Source of the DNA: Roridomyces roridus
Taxonomy: Eukaryota > Basidiomycota > Agaricomycetes > Agaricales > Mycenaceae
Assembly (NCBI GenBank): GCA_029378245.1
Contig: JARKIF010000003.1
Location: forward strand, 806,001-870,000
Direction of reading: 5' to 3'
DNA length: 64,000 bases
The notes below the pieces were generated by a model that did not search any database, was not told where the DNA came from, and was given only the letters and a program-made list of their open reading frames with translations. Each line of letters begins with the position of its first letter. The stretch's first letter is position 1. Shown here piece after piece: positions 8,971-19,306 of this stretch. The translations under genes were made by a program, and so were the position numbers.

Positions 8971-10584
8971 ATGCGTTTCTCAACTTCCACAGTCGCAGTC
9001 CTCTGCACGATCTTCACCCTCTCGTCTGCTGTTCTAGCGCAGAGCGACGTCGCCACCGACTCCAAGCTCAAGGTAAAGCCTCCTCTCTCCCGTTCAAAAC
9101 ATCAAATTGACTTGTATACTTCTCAGCACCACAAGGGACCCAAGCCGCCGAAATGCGCCCCGTGCGGACCCATCTGCGCAAAGGGACGCAAGTGCCATGA
9201 ACGGCGCTTCTGCCTCGTCTCCCGCGACGATTCTACCACCGTGACCGATGTGGCTTGTCCACTGCGTCCGGTGCGCCGTGGTGACGATGAATTCGGCGGG
9301 TATGGAAATGAGCATGGAAATGACGGTGACCGCGACCATGACAAGTACGGCAACGGTAACGACCACAACAAAGGCGGTAACGAGCACGGGCACGGGAAGG
9401 ACATTTACGAAAGGGCAGATGATGCGCTCGGCGGTGGGTTTGGAGGTGGGCAGCAGGGAGGGAACGGAAACCATGGCCAGCCTGGCGGCAATAACGGCAA
9501 CCATGGTGGACAAGGCGGGAATGGCAACCACGGCGGCCAAGGCAATCAGGGCGGCCAAGGAAACCACGGAGGCCAGGGTGGAAATGGCAATCACGGCGGT
9601 CAGGGCAATCACGGTGGCCAGCCTGGAGGCAACCAAGGCGGTCAGGGCAATCACGGTGGACAGCCTGGAGGAAACCAAGGCGGTCAGGGCAATCACGGCG
9701 GTCAGGGAGGCAACCACGGTGGTCAAGGCGGCCAAGGAAACCACGGTGGCCAGGGAGGCAACCAAGGCGGTCAAGGAGGAAACCACGGTGGCCAAGGCGA
9801 TCAGGGAGGCAATCACGGCGGTCAGGGAGGCAATCACGGCGGCCAAGGAGGCAATAAAGGAGGTCAGGGAGGCAACCACGGCAACCAAGGCGGCCAAGGA
9901 AACCACGGCGGGCAAGGAGGCAACGGCAACCACCACGGCCCTCGTGCTGCTGCTGGCCTCGAGCCCGGACACGGCAACCCTGGTGGACAAGGCGGGAATG
10001 GAAACCACGGCGGCCAGGGTGGGAATAACGGCAACCACGGCGGTCAGGGTAATCAGGGCGGCCAAGGAAACCACGGAGGCCAGGGTGGAAACGGCAATCA
10101 CGGCGGTCAGGGAGGCAACCAAGGAGGCCAGGGTGGAAACCACGGTGGCCAGGGAGGCAATCAAGGAGGTCAGGGAGGCAACCACGGCGGTCAAGGTGGT
10201 CAAGGAGGCCAGGAAGGCAACCACGGCGGTCAAGGAGGCAACCACGGTGGTCAAGGAGGCAACCACGGTGGTCAGGGAGGCAACCACGGCGGTCAAGGTG
10301 GTCAAGGAGGCCAGGGAGGCAACCAAGGCGGTCAAGGCAACCACGGTGGACAGGGAGGCAACCACGGCGGTCAGGGAGGCAATGGAAACCACGGCGGGCA
10401 AGGCGGGAACGGCAACGGCAACCACCACGGCCCCCGTGCTGCTGCTAGCCTCGAGTGCGGACGCAGTGGTGAACACGGCAAAGGAGGCGAGCACGGCCAC
10501 GGGAACAACAAAGGCAACAACCACGGCGACCACGGCAAGGGTGGCGAGCAGCACGGTCACGGTGGCTACGGCCAGCAGTGGTAG
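8971..10584 (+). CDS. Secreted Gly/His/Asn/Gln repeat protein, copy 1
   Basis: A signal peptide (MRFSTSTVAVLCTIF, cleavage probable after VLAQ) is followed by a short region with six cysteines (CAPCGPIC, KCHERRFC, VACPL), a dibasic RR site near residue 100, then about 400 residues of GGQGGNHGGQ-type repeats. Two short breaks in the repeat read HHGPRAAAGLE and HHGPRAAASLE. A 54-nt GT-AG intron is likely at 9073-9126; it is a multiple of three without a stop, so the unspliced frame gives 537 and the spliced one 519 residues. The high His/Gly/Asn content suggests an extracellular, hydrated or metal-binding matrix or adhesive role, which is inference only. I do not recognise a named family. The long antisense frames over it come from the repeat and are not genes. 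Confidence 0.8.
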   Translation: MRFSTSTVAVLCTIFTLSSAVLAQSDVATDSKLKVKPPLSRSKHQIDLYTSQHHKGPKPPKCAPCGPICAKGRKCHERRFCLVSRDDSTTVTDVACPLRPVRRGDDEFGGYGNEHGNDGDRDHDKYGNGNDHNKGGNEHGHGKDIYERADDALGGGFGGGQQGGNGNHGQPGGNNGNHGGQGGNGNHGGQGNQGGQGNHGGQGGNGNHGGQGNHGGQPGGNQGGQGNHGGQPGGNQGGQGNHGGQGGNHGGQGGQGNHGGQGGNQGGQGGNHGGQGDQGGNHGGQGGNHGGQGGNKGGQGGNHGNQGGQGNHGGQGGNGNHHGPRAAAGLEPGHGNPGGQGGNGNHGGQGGNNGNHGGQGNQGGQGNHGGQGGNGNHGGQGGNQGGQGGNHGGQGGNQGGQGGNHGGQGGQGGQEGNHGGQGGNHGGQGGNHGGQGGNHGGQGGQGGQGGNQGGQGNHGGQGGNHGGQGGNGNHGGQGGNGNGNHHGPRAAASLECGRSGEHGKGGEHGHGNNKGNNHGDHGKGGEQHGHGGYGQQW

Positions 10585-10739
10585 ATTGTCACCCCTCCTC
10601 CTCCTTCTCTCACAGATACCCTTCTGTTTTGTCTAAACGTGCTTCAAAATCCCTGTGTGTAAGATTATCTGTAAAAGTTCGGGTCGTGTCTTTATTCGAG
10701 TATTTATGTGACTGCTTGCCTGTAAATTATTTATTTGTT

Positions 10740-10965
10740 GAATGAAATGTGCGGGTCTATGTGCCATTGTGAGGATAGTCTTTGGTCGAAAGATCCGGGA
10801 CGAGCACGAGAGGATGGATGGATGGGACTGTCTGTGGGCCGAACTTCCAAAGAAAGACGAAGGCGAGAATTCACCAGTGGAGAGTGGGAGATTGAGCCAA
10901 ACCATTCAAGGGTCTCCTTCGACTCTGAGTGAAAGACGTCGAGCAACCCTCGCCGGAGTTGTAAG
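10740..10965 (-). repeat. Dispersed gene fragment encoding LLDVFHSESKETLEW
   Basis: On the minus strand the frame reads LLDVFHSESKETLEWFG. A related stretch on the plus strand at 34370-34520 reads LDIFHSKETLEWLGQ, with matching DNA (GGAGACCCTTGAATGG and CTCTCCACTGG). Both are short and isolated. They look like remnants of one dispersed gene or element, here placed right after the end of the inverted-duplication arm. Confidence 0.5.
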
Positions 10966-11021
10966 ATATGGTACAGCCCTTGGGCCTTGACAATGAAAGT
11001 TACGCATACAACACACGAGTA

Positions 11022-11165
11022 TGTTTGAGAAGAGGTCGTCGTGGCCAGGAATTATCCATTTGCGTTTGTTGAATGTGTAGCCTGCGCCCTCGAAACGAAT
11101 GCGAATGGAGTCGGGATTGGACATGGTGGTTTAAAGACAAGACGCGTTTGATCATATGATGTGTA
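11022..11165 (-). pseudogene. 5' fragment of kinase-like gene, copy 3
   Basis: From the ATG at 11124 the frame reads MSNPDSIRIRFEGAG, then YTFNKRKWIIPGHDDLF, matching the first ~30 residues of the kinase-like proteins upstream. The homology then ends and the frame continues into unrelated sequence. The copy keeps the correct start frame that copy 2 has lost. It forms the right-hand direct repeat flanking the inverted-duplication arm. Confidence 0.65.
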
Positions 11166-11387
11166 CGGAATCTGCTAGTAGAGCGTCTAAAGAAAAACTA
11201 TGGTACAGCCAGGTACAATTATCAATAAAAGTTACAGGTCCGTCTTCTATCGTTACATTGTCTTAAGTCGTGAGCGGGGGAGGCAAAGTGTACAAAATAT
11301 GATAACGATACGAGGTGAGAATAGAGATGAGAGATCTAGGGTCGTTGAAGGTCGTGGACGTCGGTTGGTCAGTTGGCGGGTTTACGA

Positions 11388-12478
11388 TCAGTCGCTCTGC
11401 ACGCGGAACACGGTGAGGACCGCGACGAGACCGTCTTGCGGAATGTTATGGTTTACGCCTGCGTTGTACCAAGTCAGGAACACGAAGAGAGACAGACAAA
11501 TGGTCGGATCACCTTCACTCCCGGGCTCCAAAAGCCCAGCCTGCCACTCCACCTCCGCACGCCACTCAATACGCTCGCCGCCTGTGCCGGGCCAGGGCCA
11601 GCCCGCAGTTTCGGGCTGGTCCGTTTCCTCGGGTTTTGGAATCCAAAACTCGGACCCTGCGAGCGCCTGCTCTACGAGCCAGTCTCGTCCAAGGTTGTAG
11701 CCGTTCGCTACGATGGTATGTCCGCGTCGAGAATCTTCTTCTTTCGAGGCACTGCAATCAGGCTTTAGTATATACAAGCAAAGCTTCGGGAGGCAAGGGG
11801 AGTTTCGCGTCCGACACACGAACGTGCATAGCCAGCAAGGAAATTTGATAGAAATGAAAGCATGAGCCACGCACCCTAGGAACCAAGCTCCTGAATTCGC
11901 GTCGGTCCCATTCTGCCGCCACGCGCGGAAATGGTGGCCTCCTGCAAAGCTCTCCCAGCATGTCCCCCAGCGTGGCATCTGGTAGTGTTGGCGGAAGAGC
12001 AGCCCCTCGGGTTTACGGCCGTCTCCATCGCCCAGGTTCGCGAGATGAATGTGGCCTGCATTTACATTGAGGACTTGCAAGTGAAAGAGAGTACGGATGA
12101 GCGCGCACCCATGTGAAGGCCCATGCATTCCCTCGCGTAGCCAATGGACTGGACGTATGCGATGAAGCCCTCGTCTGTGAGGATGAACGGGTCTGAAGTC
12201 CCCGAGACGATGACGTTCAGTGGCTCGCCCCGTTTCTTGGTCGTGTACTGCCTGGACATGAGCATCTCCTCCCTTTCACGCAAGCCATGACTTACATCGA
12301 GAAGCCGCCCACCGCCGATACGGGGATCGTGCCAGCCTGCAAGAGTCACAGTCCCGCCGTCCTCGTGGTGATGCTGATCCGTTAAAAGTCGAAAAGGCTG
12401 CTGAGTGGGTGAAGCTCCAGTGAGGCACAGACAAGAGAGCAGCAGCAGCAGATACGGGGGCAGCGTGAAGGAGAACAT
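11388..12478 (-). CDS. Small secreted protein of a basidiomycete family
   Basis: Five exons (12296-12478, 12109-12247, 11875-12055, 11513-11751, 11388-11458) join in phase to 270 residues. The start is the ATG at 12478, giving MFSFTLPPYLLLLLS, a clear signal peptide. Conserved-looking blocks include WHDPRIGGGRLLD, GEPLNVIVSGTSDPF, GTCWESFAGG, WRQNGTDANSGAWF, GHTIVANGYNLGRDWLV and a closing GVNHNIPQDGLVAVLTV. From memory this order is that of a widespread, uncharacterised basidiomycete secreted or endomembrane family; I know of no tested function. Introns are 48, 53, 123 and 54 nt; the first is a multiple of three with no stop. Confidence 0.7.
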
Positions 12479-12886
12479 GGTAGCCAGGAAGGAAAGCAAG
12501 ATGCACCACAAATGAATAGCTCGGCCGGCGAGGCTCGTCGTTTAGATATAGATCGGTAACGGTTTCGGGACGTGATGCAATAATGCTTTCTCTTGTTCCG
12601 CCACGTTCGGCCACTAGTTTAGATGCTGCTCCGACTCGTCGGGGAAGCCTGGACCTTGGACATTGGGTCCGGAAGAAAGGCACCGGCGTCTTTTCTGTGA
12701 CCTGGTACAAAAAAAAAACGAAGGACGCCGTCGAAATAGCGAGACGGAGATCAACGACCGCGGCATTCAAAATCATTGTCTTCGTCGTCTCAGCGCTCCA
12801 TAGAACTTTACAAGTCTCGCAATTCGTGGGCCTTTGCCATGTACAAGCGTATGTACCACGACAAAGTCGAGATTCTACAGTTCGGT
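12479..12886. other. Intergenic, no gene seen
   Basis: This is the 5' side of the secreted-protein gene (minus) and the 3' side of the YdcF-like gene (minus). It includes an A-rich run near 12710. No coding or RNA feature can be supported. Confidence 0.5.
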
Positions 12887-13582
12887 CTACGGCAAGTGTT
12901 TATTATACCCCGCAGCAATCAACCTCTGCCCGGCATCCCACACATCCTGCGGAATTTCTTGCGGAATTTGAAATCCACGCGCAGGATATTCACGAATCCG
13001 CACCAAATCACCCACCATCGCGTTCAAAACGATGCCACGATCGTTTTCCTCGTTCAGATACTCATCCCACTCGAGAACAGGACTCGTCACACTAAACTCG
13101 ACCTCCTCGCTGTTCGGCCACTGCTTGACGAACGTCGCATACGTCCTCCGCTCCATATACGGCTTCTGCACGAGCAAGAACCGACGAATCCGCTCGGGGC
13201 CAGAGAGCAGCCCACGTTCTGCCAGCAACGCACTCGTAAAACGCACGTTTTCGCCCGTGTTGGTAGCACGCGGCTCGACGATGATGGCTGCCTCGGGAAC
13301 ACCCATCTCGCGGGCGACGTTGGCAAAGTGCTCTGCCTCGGAGAGCGTGAAGCGGCCGCTGGTGAGGACAGAGACGTTGCCTGAGAAGATGAGGTGGTGG
13401 CCGTGGCCGGCGTGGTAGAGTTCTGCGGCACGGATGGCAACACGGGTGTCGAAGGAGCAGAGCACGAAGATCGCCGTTGAGGGGTCTGCGGGTAGCTGTG
13501 GAGTCCCAAGCGACATGTGCATTCGGTGATAGTTGTAGACGAGTGACGCGTCGGTGTCTACGTCGCTTGAAGCAGTCGCCAT
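12887..13582 (-). CDS. YdcF/DUF218 family protein
   Basis: A single exon of 231 codons from the ATG at 13582 (MATASSDVDTDASLV); an upstream in-frame ATG-like extension has no conserved-looking content and is probably leader. The order of motifs fits the DUF218 (ElyC/SanA/YdcF) fold: a hydrophobic strand ending IFVLCSFDTRVAIRA, then HHLIFSGNVSVLT, SEAEHFANVAREMGVP, IIVEPRATNTGENVRF and a late FLLVQKPYMERR. Bacterial YdcF has about 266 residues, so the length is right. It has no membrane segment, unlike SanA or ElyC. The substrate is unknown; YdcF is reported to bind a nucleotide-like ligand. The next gene upstream is divergent. Confidence 0.8.
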   Translation of the reverse strand: MATASSDVDTDASLVYNYHRMHMSLGTPQLPADPSTAIFVLCSFDTRVAIRAAELYHAGHGHHLIFSGNVSVLTSGRFTLSEAEHFANVAREMGVPEAAIIVEPRATNTGENVRFTSALLAERGLLSGPERIRRFLLVQKPYMERRTYATFVKQWPNSEEVEFSVTSPVLEWDEYLNEENDRGIVLNAMVGDLVRIREYPARGFQIPQEIPQDVWDAGQRLIAAGYNKHLP

Positions 13583-14017
13583 TTGAGGTCCTAGCAGTTG
13601 GATAGACCCGCAAGCTTCGCGTCGTGGTGGTTTGGAAGACGTGGCAGTTGATCCTGTTCGAAAGCTTGAATTCTTGGTGATAAAGGCGGTCTGGCTGCCA
13701 GGGTAGAGTATTGCAATAGAATCACGTCTGAATTCGAGCTTGCAGTTCCAGACCAATATTGGAAGAGCCAATCCGAGAAGGTGGGGAGAAAGCAAGGAGA
13801 AACAGAAGAGGCCGATTAGCCGACATCAGACTTCCTCTTCCAAGTTCAGCTACAACGGCTAATCGGTCCTGGTGCTATGTGCTGTTCCCTAGCATTTGCC
13901 GCTCTTTCTATGGACCACCTCACTACGGACGCAGATCCTGATGTCGAGGCAGCTGAAAATTGTACCCAGCCCGGCTTTTTATAAGACTCGTCGGAAGATG
14001 GACCAACGTCGCCCCTT
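13583..14017. promoter_or_regulatory. Divergent promoter region
   Basis: A 435-bp gap lies between the divergent starts of the DUF218 gene (13582, minus) and the FAD monooxygenase (14018, plus). No gene is visible inside. I see no clear TATA box. Confidence 0.45.
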
Positions 14018-15359
14018 ATGATCGGTCCCTTGCCCTCCTCCACCGAAGTCTGCATAGTCGGCGCAGGCCCTAGCGGCCTCGCGTGCGCCCTGTCTCTGGC
14101 TGCCCGCCAAATCCCATTCGTCATCGTCGACGCTCTCGCCGAGGGACACAATGATTCTCGCGCAGTGCTCATGCAAGCTAGTTCCCTGGAGGTACGTTTC
14201 TTGTGCATTCCATCTCCCTGGCTCACTCTCATACTTACAGGCTCTCGCTGCCATAAATCCCCAATTGTCTGCCGACATTGTCGCGACAGGCATTCAATCA
14301 ACGGTTCTTCAGACTATCGACCTTCAGGAGAGGCCCGTCTTCCGTCTGCGCATGACCGACATCGCAGCCTACACGAAATACCCATTCTGCCTGCTCACTC
14401 CACAGCACAAGGTGGAGGAGCAGATGCGTCAGTATATTGGGAACAAGATCCACTGGAACAAACGCCTCGTGGACCTCAAGGAGGATGGTTCCAAGTACGA
14501 GCTGCAGTTCGAGTCGGGTGAGGTCCTGACGGCGCGGTACATCGTCGCAGCCGACGGCTCCAAATCCCACCTCCGGTCACTTGCGAATATTCGATTCCTC
14601 AACCCTTACACGAACATGGAATCCAGTCCAGGGTCGTCGAGTGACCTATCGTTTGTCGTTGCAGACGTCCTCCTTTCCTCACCACTGCCAGCTAACATCC
14701 CCAGAGACACCCTCCAGATGATGGTCGGCGGCGGTGGCGTTGTCTTGACCGCTCCCATGCTCGACACTACTTCTCGGAGTAGCAACCTCTTCCGCCTCTA
14801 CCTCGGTGTACCAGACACCCCACCTCGCAACCCTGACGCAGCCTACCTCCAAACCATCCTCGACGCCCGTGGGCCCGGCTCACATCTAAAAACCCACTCT
14901 GTCCCTCAAATCGCTCGAGTTTTGCACAGCTCGCGATTCCGTACACGACCTGCTCTCGCTGATCGATACGTCCAGCGCGCCAAGGGAGGCGGGGCGTACA
15001 TCCTCCTCGTGGGCGATGCAGCGCACAAACACGGGCCTGCGGGCGGGCAGGGTATGAATATGGGTATTTGCGATGGAGTTTCGGCCGCTCAGGCTATAGA
15101 CGAGCATCGGAATGCTGCTCTTGGGGAGGGCAAGGGGCGGGATGCGGTGGAGATTATGGATGGGTATTCGACGCGAAGGAGGGCTGTTGCGAGGGAGGTT
15201 ATTGATATGGTGGAGGGCATGACGGAGTTGGAGAAGGGCGGGGCGGGCTGGATCCCGTATTTGCGCGTCACGGCGCTGTGGATGATGTTCAAGATGCCGT
15301 TTGTCAACGGTATGCTTGCGTGGAAGCTGAGTGGGCTTGGGCATGCGAAGAAGCCTTGA
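14018..15359 (+). CDS. FAD-dependent monooxygenase (PF01494 type)
   Basis: Two exons (14018-14191, 14241-15359) join in phase 0 across a 49-nt intron to give 430 residues. Residues 15-20 are GAGPSG in the N-terminal dinucleotide-binding fold; a DG-type motif (IVAADGSKSHLR) lies mid-protein and the GD motif LLVGDAAHKHGPAGGQG, which contacts the FAD ribityl chain, lies in the C-terminal third. This order defines single-component aromatic-hydroxylase-like flavoproteins that hydroxylate with NAD(P)H and oxygen. It has no C-terminal thioredoxin-like domain, so it is shorter than phenol hydroxylase. No biosynthetic cluster surrounds it. The substrate cannot be told. Confidence 0.85.
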
Positions 15360-15379
15360 TATTTATTCCTTAATTGTGC

Positions 15380-18300
15380 TTAGACAGATCCGTTCAACCT
15401 AATATCCCTGCTACTCGCGCCTACTGCAATGCCAATTTTCCCATCCGGAACTTGCCAACTCTGCGTAACGACATTCCAGAACGAAAAGTCGAATTTGGAA
15501 AGCTGCATAGTGACTTGGGTGCTCTGTCCAGGCTCGACGAACACGCTGTCGAATCCCTTGAGCATACGAGGAGGAGAGGCGGTCGAGGCTGGTAAAGCGA
15601 CGTAGAGTTGTGGAATCTGGCATTTCATGAGCGCATGTTCTGTGTTTTGAGTGAAAAGACCGACCTCATGCCCTGCCACCGAACCCGTATTCTTGACGGT
15701 GAATTTCACGGTGACGATCGGGTCGTGCAAGAAGGGAGACAAGGAAGACCCAGGACCCGTCGGAGGCACCCCTCCTCCATGCGGGGTTCCCTGAATCTCC
15801 AATTTGGAATACCCAAACGTCGTAAAGGACAACCCGAACCCGAATTCAAAGCGCGGAGTGATACCGGCTGCGTCAAAGTGCTTGTAATCGACAAAGAGAC
15901 CTTCAGAGTAGGGGATGGGTAGGATGGCGGCGGAGGATGTGTAGATGACTTGCGCGGAGTAGTCGGTAATGCTTTTGCCTATTGTGTAGGGTAGACGACC
16001 GCTTGGGTTGTATGCACCGAAGAGGATGTCTGTTACTGAGTTCCCCTGTCATGGTTGAGAGAGGAAGGGCAAATTCAAGGACAGCAACGCACCGCTTCCT
16101 GCCCCGGGAGTCCGCTCCATACCAGAGCGGTGACTGAAAATTATGAACGGTTTAGATTTGTTCCTGCTGTGACTATGGACTGACCATTCGGATGGTCGAT
16201 CCACGCCTCGACGACAACTGGACCAACAGTGTTGACGACGACGATGGTGTTTTTATTGAATTTCGCAACTTGCTGGACCAGCGCGTCCTGGGTTGGAATA
16301 TCAGATAACTGAGAGCGTGAATATAGATCAAAAACTAACCCCGCTATGCCAGGCCTGCAAATCATTTCTGTCCCCGGCGTTACCTGGCGTATCATCATTA
16401 AAACAACCAACTCGTTCCACGATGATAGATTACCTTCGACGGTGGAACTTTCACCGCTATCAGCCGTGATAAAGACGAGAGCCACGTCTTTGCCAGTTGC
16501 AACGGTCGCAGCGGCATCCAAATCAGTGTCACTAAGCGTGGAGGAGACCGTTGTCCCGTCTTCAGCTGCGCGGGCTGTTATAGCGTCCAATGGCTGCGGA
16601 CTGTTTTCAATGAATGAATAAATCAAGGAAAGAAAACCAACCGTGATCAGGTACGGGAAGCTAGCTGTTCCACTTCCCCACCCTACAAAGTTGATTGAGA
16701 GTGAAATTCAACTACGACCCAAGCTACTCTCACCCATAGCCAAGACACCGTCGTCACACTGGGAATCAGGACACCTGGACTAATATCGGCAAATAAATCA
16801 AGTTGAATATGCAAACTTGACGCACCCATTGAGTCCACGCGAATTGGGCCCAGATCCATTTCCAATGATACCGATGCTCGTGAGTTTTCTTAAAGGCAAG
16901 GCACCGCCTACATTCTTGAGCAGCACAGTCGACGCTTTGCCGATTTCTCGAATTAAACTGGATGCCCCAAAGTGTTTAGAGTCAATGTTGAAATTAAAAG
17001 TAGTGGCAAGACGGACACTTTGTGATCACCCTGGACATCCACCCGTTGGTCATCTGCCGCATTGTTGTTGTGGGAGTCGAAATTGACTGGTGGGTAGCCC
17101 GAGTCCTGGCCGAGGAGGTACCATGCAGCCAACACACGCGTCGCCATGTCCTAGTATCTCGCGTGTTCAAACATACCTGGAATATTGGTATCCAGACAAA
17201 GACGTACATCAATCCGAGATTCCGGTACACTCCCATTTTGCACGGCAGAAACGAGCGCAGTTCCGAAAAATCTGCATTCGGGGGATGAGTTCTGAAATAA
17301 ATAGATAAAAACAGCAGACTGCGGCGTACACTGCACTAGGCATGGTCATCTACATTCAATTCAATAAGAAACAATTGCCAGAAAATAATGGTGGAACTTG
17401 CATCGAGTCCAGCCATGACCGCAGGCGCGGTTGAATGCGTCGCTCCCCAATCTGCGGGCAGTCAGAGGTGTGAATTGAGAACAAAATCAAGCTCCAAAAG
17501 CTAACCCGACATCAAGTCTGTTAGATTATGAATGAGAACCACATCAACTTGAATAGAGTGAGTCTCACATCCTTGGAACCCAAACTCTCCCTTCAGAATA
17601 CCGTTGATAGTCTTGTCATTTTCACAGGCGTACGTCCCATTGACTATAGATGGAAGTCATTATTTGACGAATCAAATGTAGTATCAAATCGTACTCTGAT
17701 TGTAGCTGCACATGACTGCGACGACGCCGGCTTGGACGCTGCGCAAGAACTAGGCGAGGTAAGTGAGTGAAAGACAAGCAAGGATTATGAGGGAAGCTCA
17801 CCGGGATCGAGTAGAGCTCGTGCTGAGTACTGTTGAATACCATGTTGAGTTGAACGATTCGCTGGTTCAAGAATCAAAACGCACCGGTCATCTACATTGG
17901 AAGTCGAAGTCGTGCGGAAATGCTCTTGTTCATTGTTGATAAAGTGTTTCGCCGTTGCTGGTTGAAAGTTGGATTCAGTAAGCAACCGGAAGCCATGGTA
18001 GAATAAATCTGACCTTGAACTCCTTGACTCTGAATACCAATGATAGTTTCGAAAGCCCCTTCACCAGATAGGAATGGATCTGCCCCGAACCTAGACCCAG
18101 GGTTAGTATACTACCTGGAATGCAAGTAACCACGACGCAGACTCACCCCTCCCAGTTCCGCCCAGCAGCCGGAGCCCGCATGAGGTTCCTTGGCAAATTT
18201 CAAGTCAGCGTTTACAGAAGACTCAAGAGGGATAGCGTACATCATCGGCCCCAGCGCGACGTTCACGCCTTTGCCGCGGAATTCTGCGCCCATGGCTACA

Positions 18301-18956
18301 CCACGCTCTCTCATCAACGTTCGGTTGAACGTAGCTGCTGCATTTATCGCACTACAGATCGTCTCAGTGATATTTTACTGCAAATGAAACGAAAGGCTCA
18401 CGGGGGGAACGCCGACACGCTTGGGTGCAGCGTTATTATTCAATTTGACCATGTCGTGCAACAAACTCACTTTGACGCAAGACGCACGCCGAGAGGGCTA
18501 TCTAAAATCCAGTCAATTCCGGGTGTTGAGAAACTGGTTCAGAAACGAACCCTCCAAGCAAAATCCAGGGAAATTAATGGAAGCCACAGGGTTCGTGTTT
18601 CCGATGCACCGCGCTGCATGGCCGACGTGAATATTCTTGCAGTCCAATTCAACAGCTGCAAGTAGATCTTACATGAACCACCTTGTCCTGAGCGTCGTGT
18701 GAGTTTGCAAGGCTTGAGTTCATAGTACATAGATAATACTCACCCGAAGAGATGTTGACTTTCTCCGCCAGCGTCATCTGTGCGACCGCCGTCCGAGCCT
18801 GAGGATCATTTCAATCTGGGCCTTCGAACGCCTTGACGGTTGACCTACCTTGGCATACGCCGCATCCCACTCCGCCTGACTAGCCTGCCCATTGCACGAA
18901 ACAGCCAGCAGGAGTAACACTTGCAGAGCAATCGTCAGGATAGCAGGGAAAGCCAT
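15380..18956 (-). CDS. Secreted beta-glucosidase, glycoside hydrolase family 3
   Basis: The start is the ATG at 18956 with a signal peptide ([19 protein letters not shown]). Many short exons can be chained: [73 protein letters not shown], then the nucleophile segment [34 protein letters not shown], the (alpha/beta)6 domain with [12 protein letters not shown] and [12 protein letters not shown], and a C-terminal fibronectin-III-like domain from about [15 protein letters not shown]. This is the full three-domain plan of fungal GH3 enzymes that cleave cellobiose and other beta-glucosides. All joins I tested keep phase, some only with less usual splice sites, including a GC-AG intron (17350-17401) and a 12-nt exon (17506-17517). 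I see no disabling change. Confidence 0.85.
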
Positions 18957-19306
18957 TCTGTCTGAAAATACAACGGGCCGTAGAATTCTCTGTTTAAATG
19001 GCTTGAAGAGAGGTCAGGTCATACGCCATAATTTTTATAACAAGGGCCAGTAGGAGACATGGCGGAGCGCCGCAGGGCGGTCATGGGGCGGGTTTTCAGC
19101 GAATTCAGAGACGCTTTTGAGCTTGGCAGAAGCAAGAGGTGAACTTGTGCTGCAGTCACGGGAACTGCCCGTGAACGTTCAACTGCAAGATGTGCCTGAG
19201 CCGTGATAGCATCACATCGAGCCGAACGCGGCTTCCCTCTCCGAGGTCACTTGTCCCAGGTCGTACTTACATAGATATTCGATACAGCTTCTAGAAACAA
19301 GATCCA
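18957..19306. other. Intergenic, no gene seen
   Basis: This is the promoter side of the GH3 gene and the 3' side of the Sir2 gene. A GTCATACGCC to TTTTTATAAC stretch near 19020-19040 may be the GH3 core promoter. Nothing else is supported. Confidence 0.45.

Larger units (their letters stand above)
7985..10735. repeat. Large inverted duplication, left arm
   Basis: The sequence from about 7985 to 10735 recurs in reverse complement at about 36660-39385. The match includes the outer flank (ATGACGCAGGTGGCGCGAG-like against its diverged partner), the whole upstream region, the gene for the Gly/His/Asn/Gln repeat protein and its 3' flank to AAATTATTTATTTG. Differences are scattered substitutions and repeat-unit gains or losses. 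The 7985-8970 part has no gene of its own and is the promoter side of the repeat-protein gene. Confidence 0.85.

Noticed and set aside
9480..10430. Regularly spaced repeats that could be taken for a CRISPR-like or satellite array
   Set aside because: The period is set by codons of a protein repeat in a eukaryotic gene; there are no unique spacers.
9094..10560. Long antisense frame (488 codons, Ala/Val/Thr/Ser-rich) over the repeat-protein gene, and its counterpart at 36787-38295
   Set aside because: The regular GGN/CAN codon repeat leaves all frames open. The antisense products have no start context or domain, while the sense frame has a signal peptide, a TATA box and an intron.
9248..10636. 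Second sense-strand frame rich in Ala/Thr/Glu/Val over the repeat gene, and its counterpart at 36768-38141
   Set aside because: Same cause; it begins inside the true gene and has no signal peptide.
12887..15359. Secondary-metabolite cluster around the FAD monooxygenase
   Set aside because: No synthase, transporter or pathway regulator is nearby; the neighbours are unrelated.
15380..18956. Apparent frameshifts in the GH3 gene near 18,390 and 16,990
   Set aside because: Both disappear with other GT-AG sites: an acceptor after ATCTGTAG gives [10 protein letters not shown], and a donor GTCCGT gives DHKVLIREIG.
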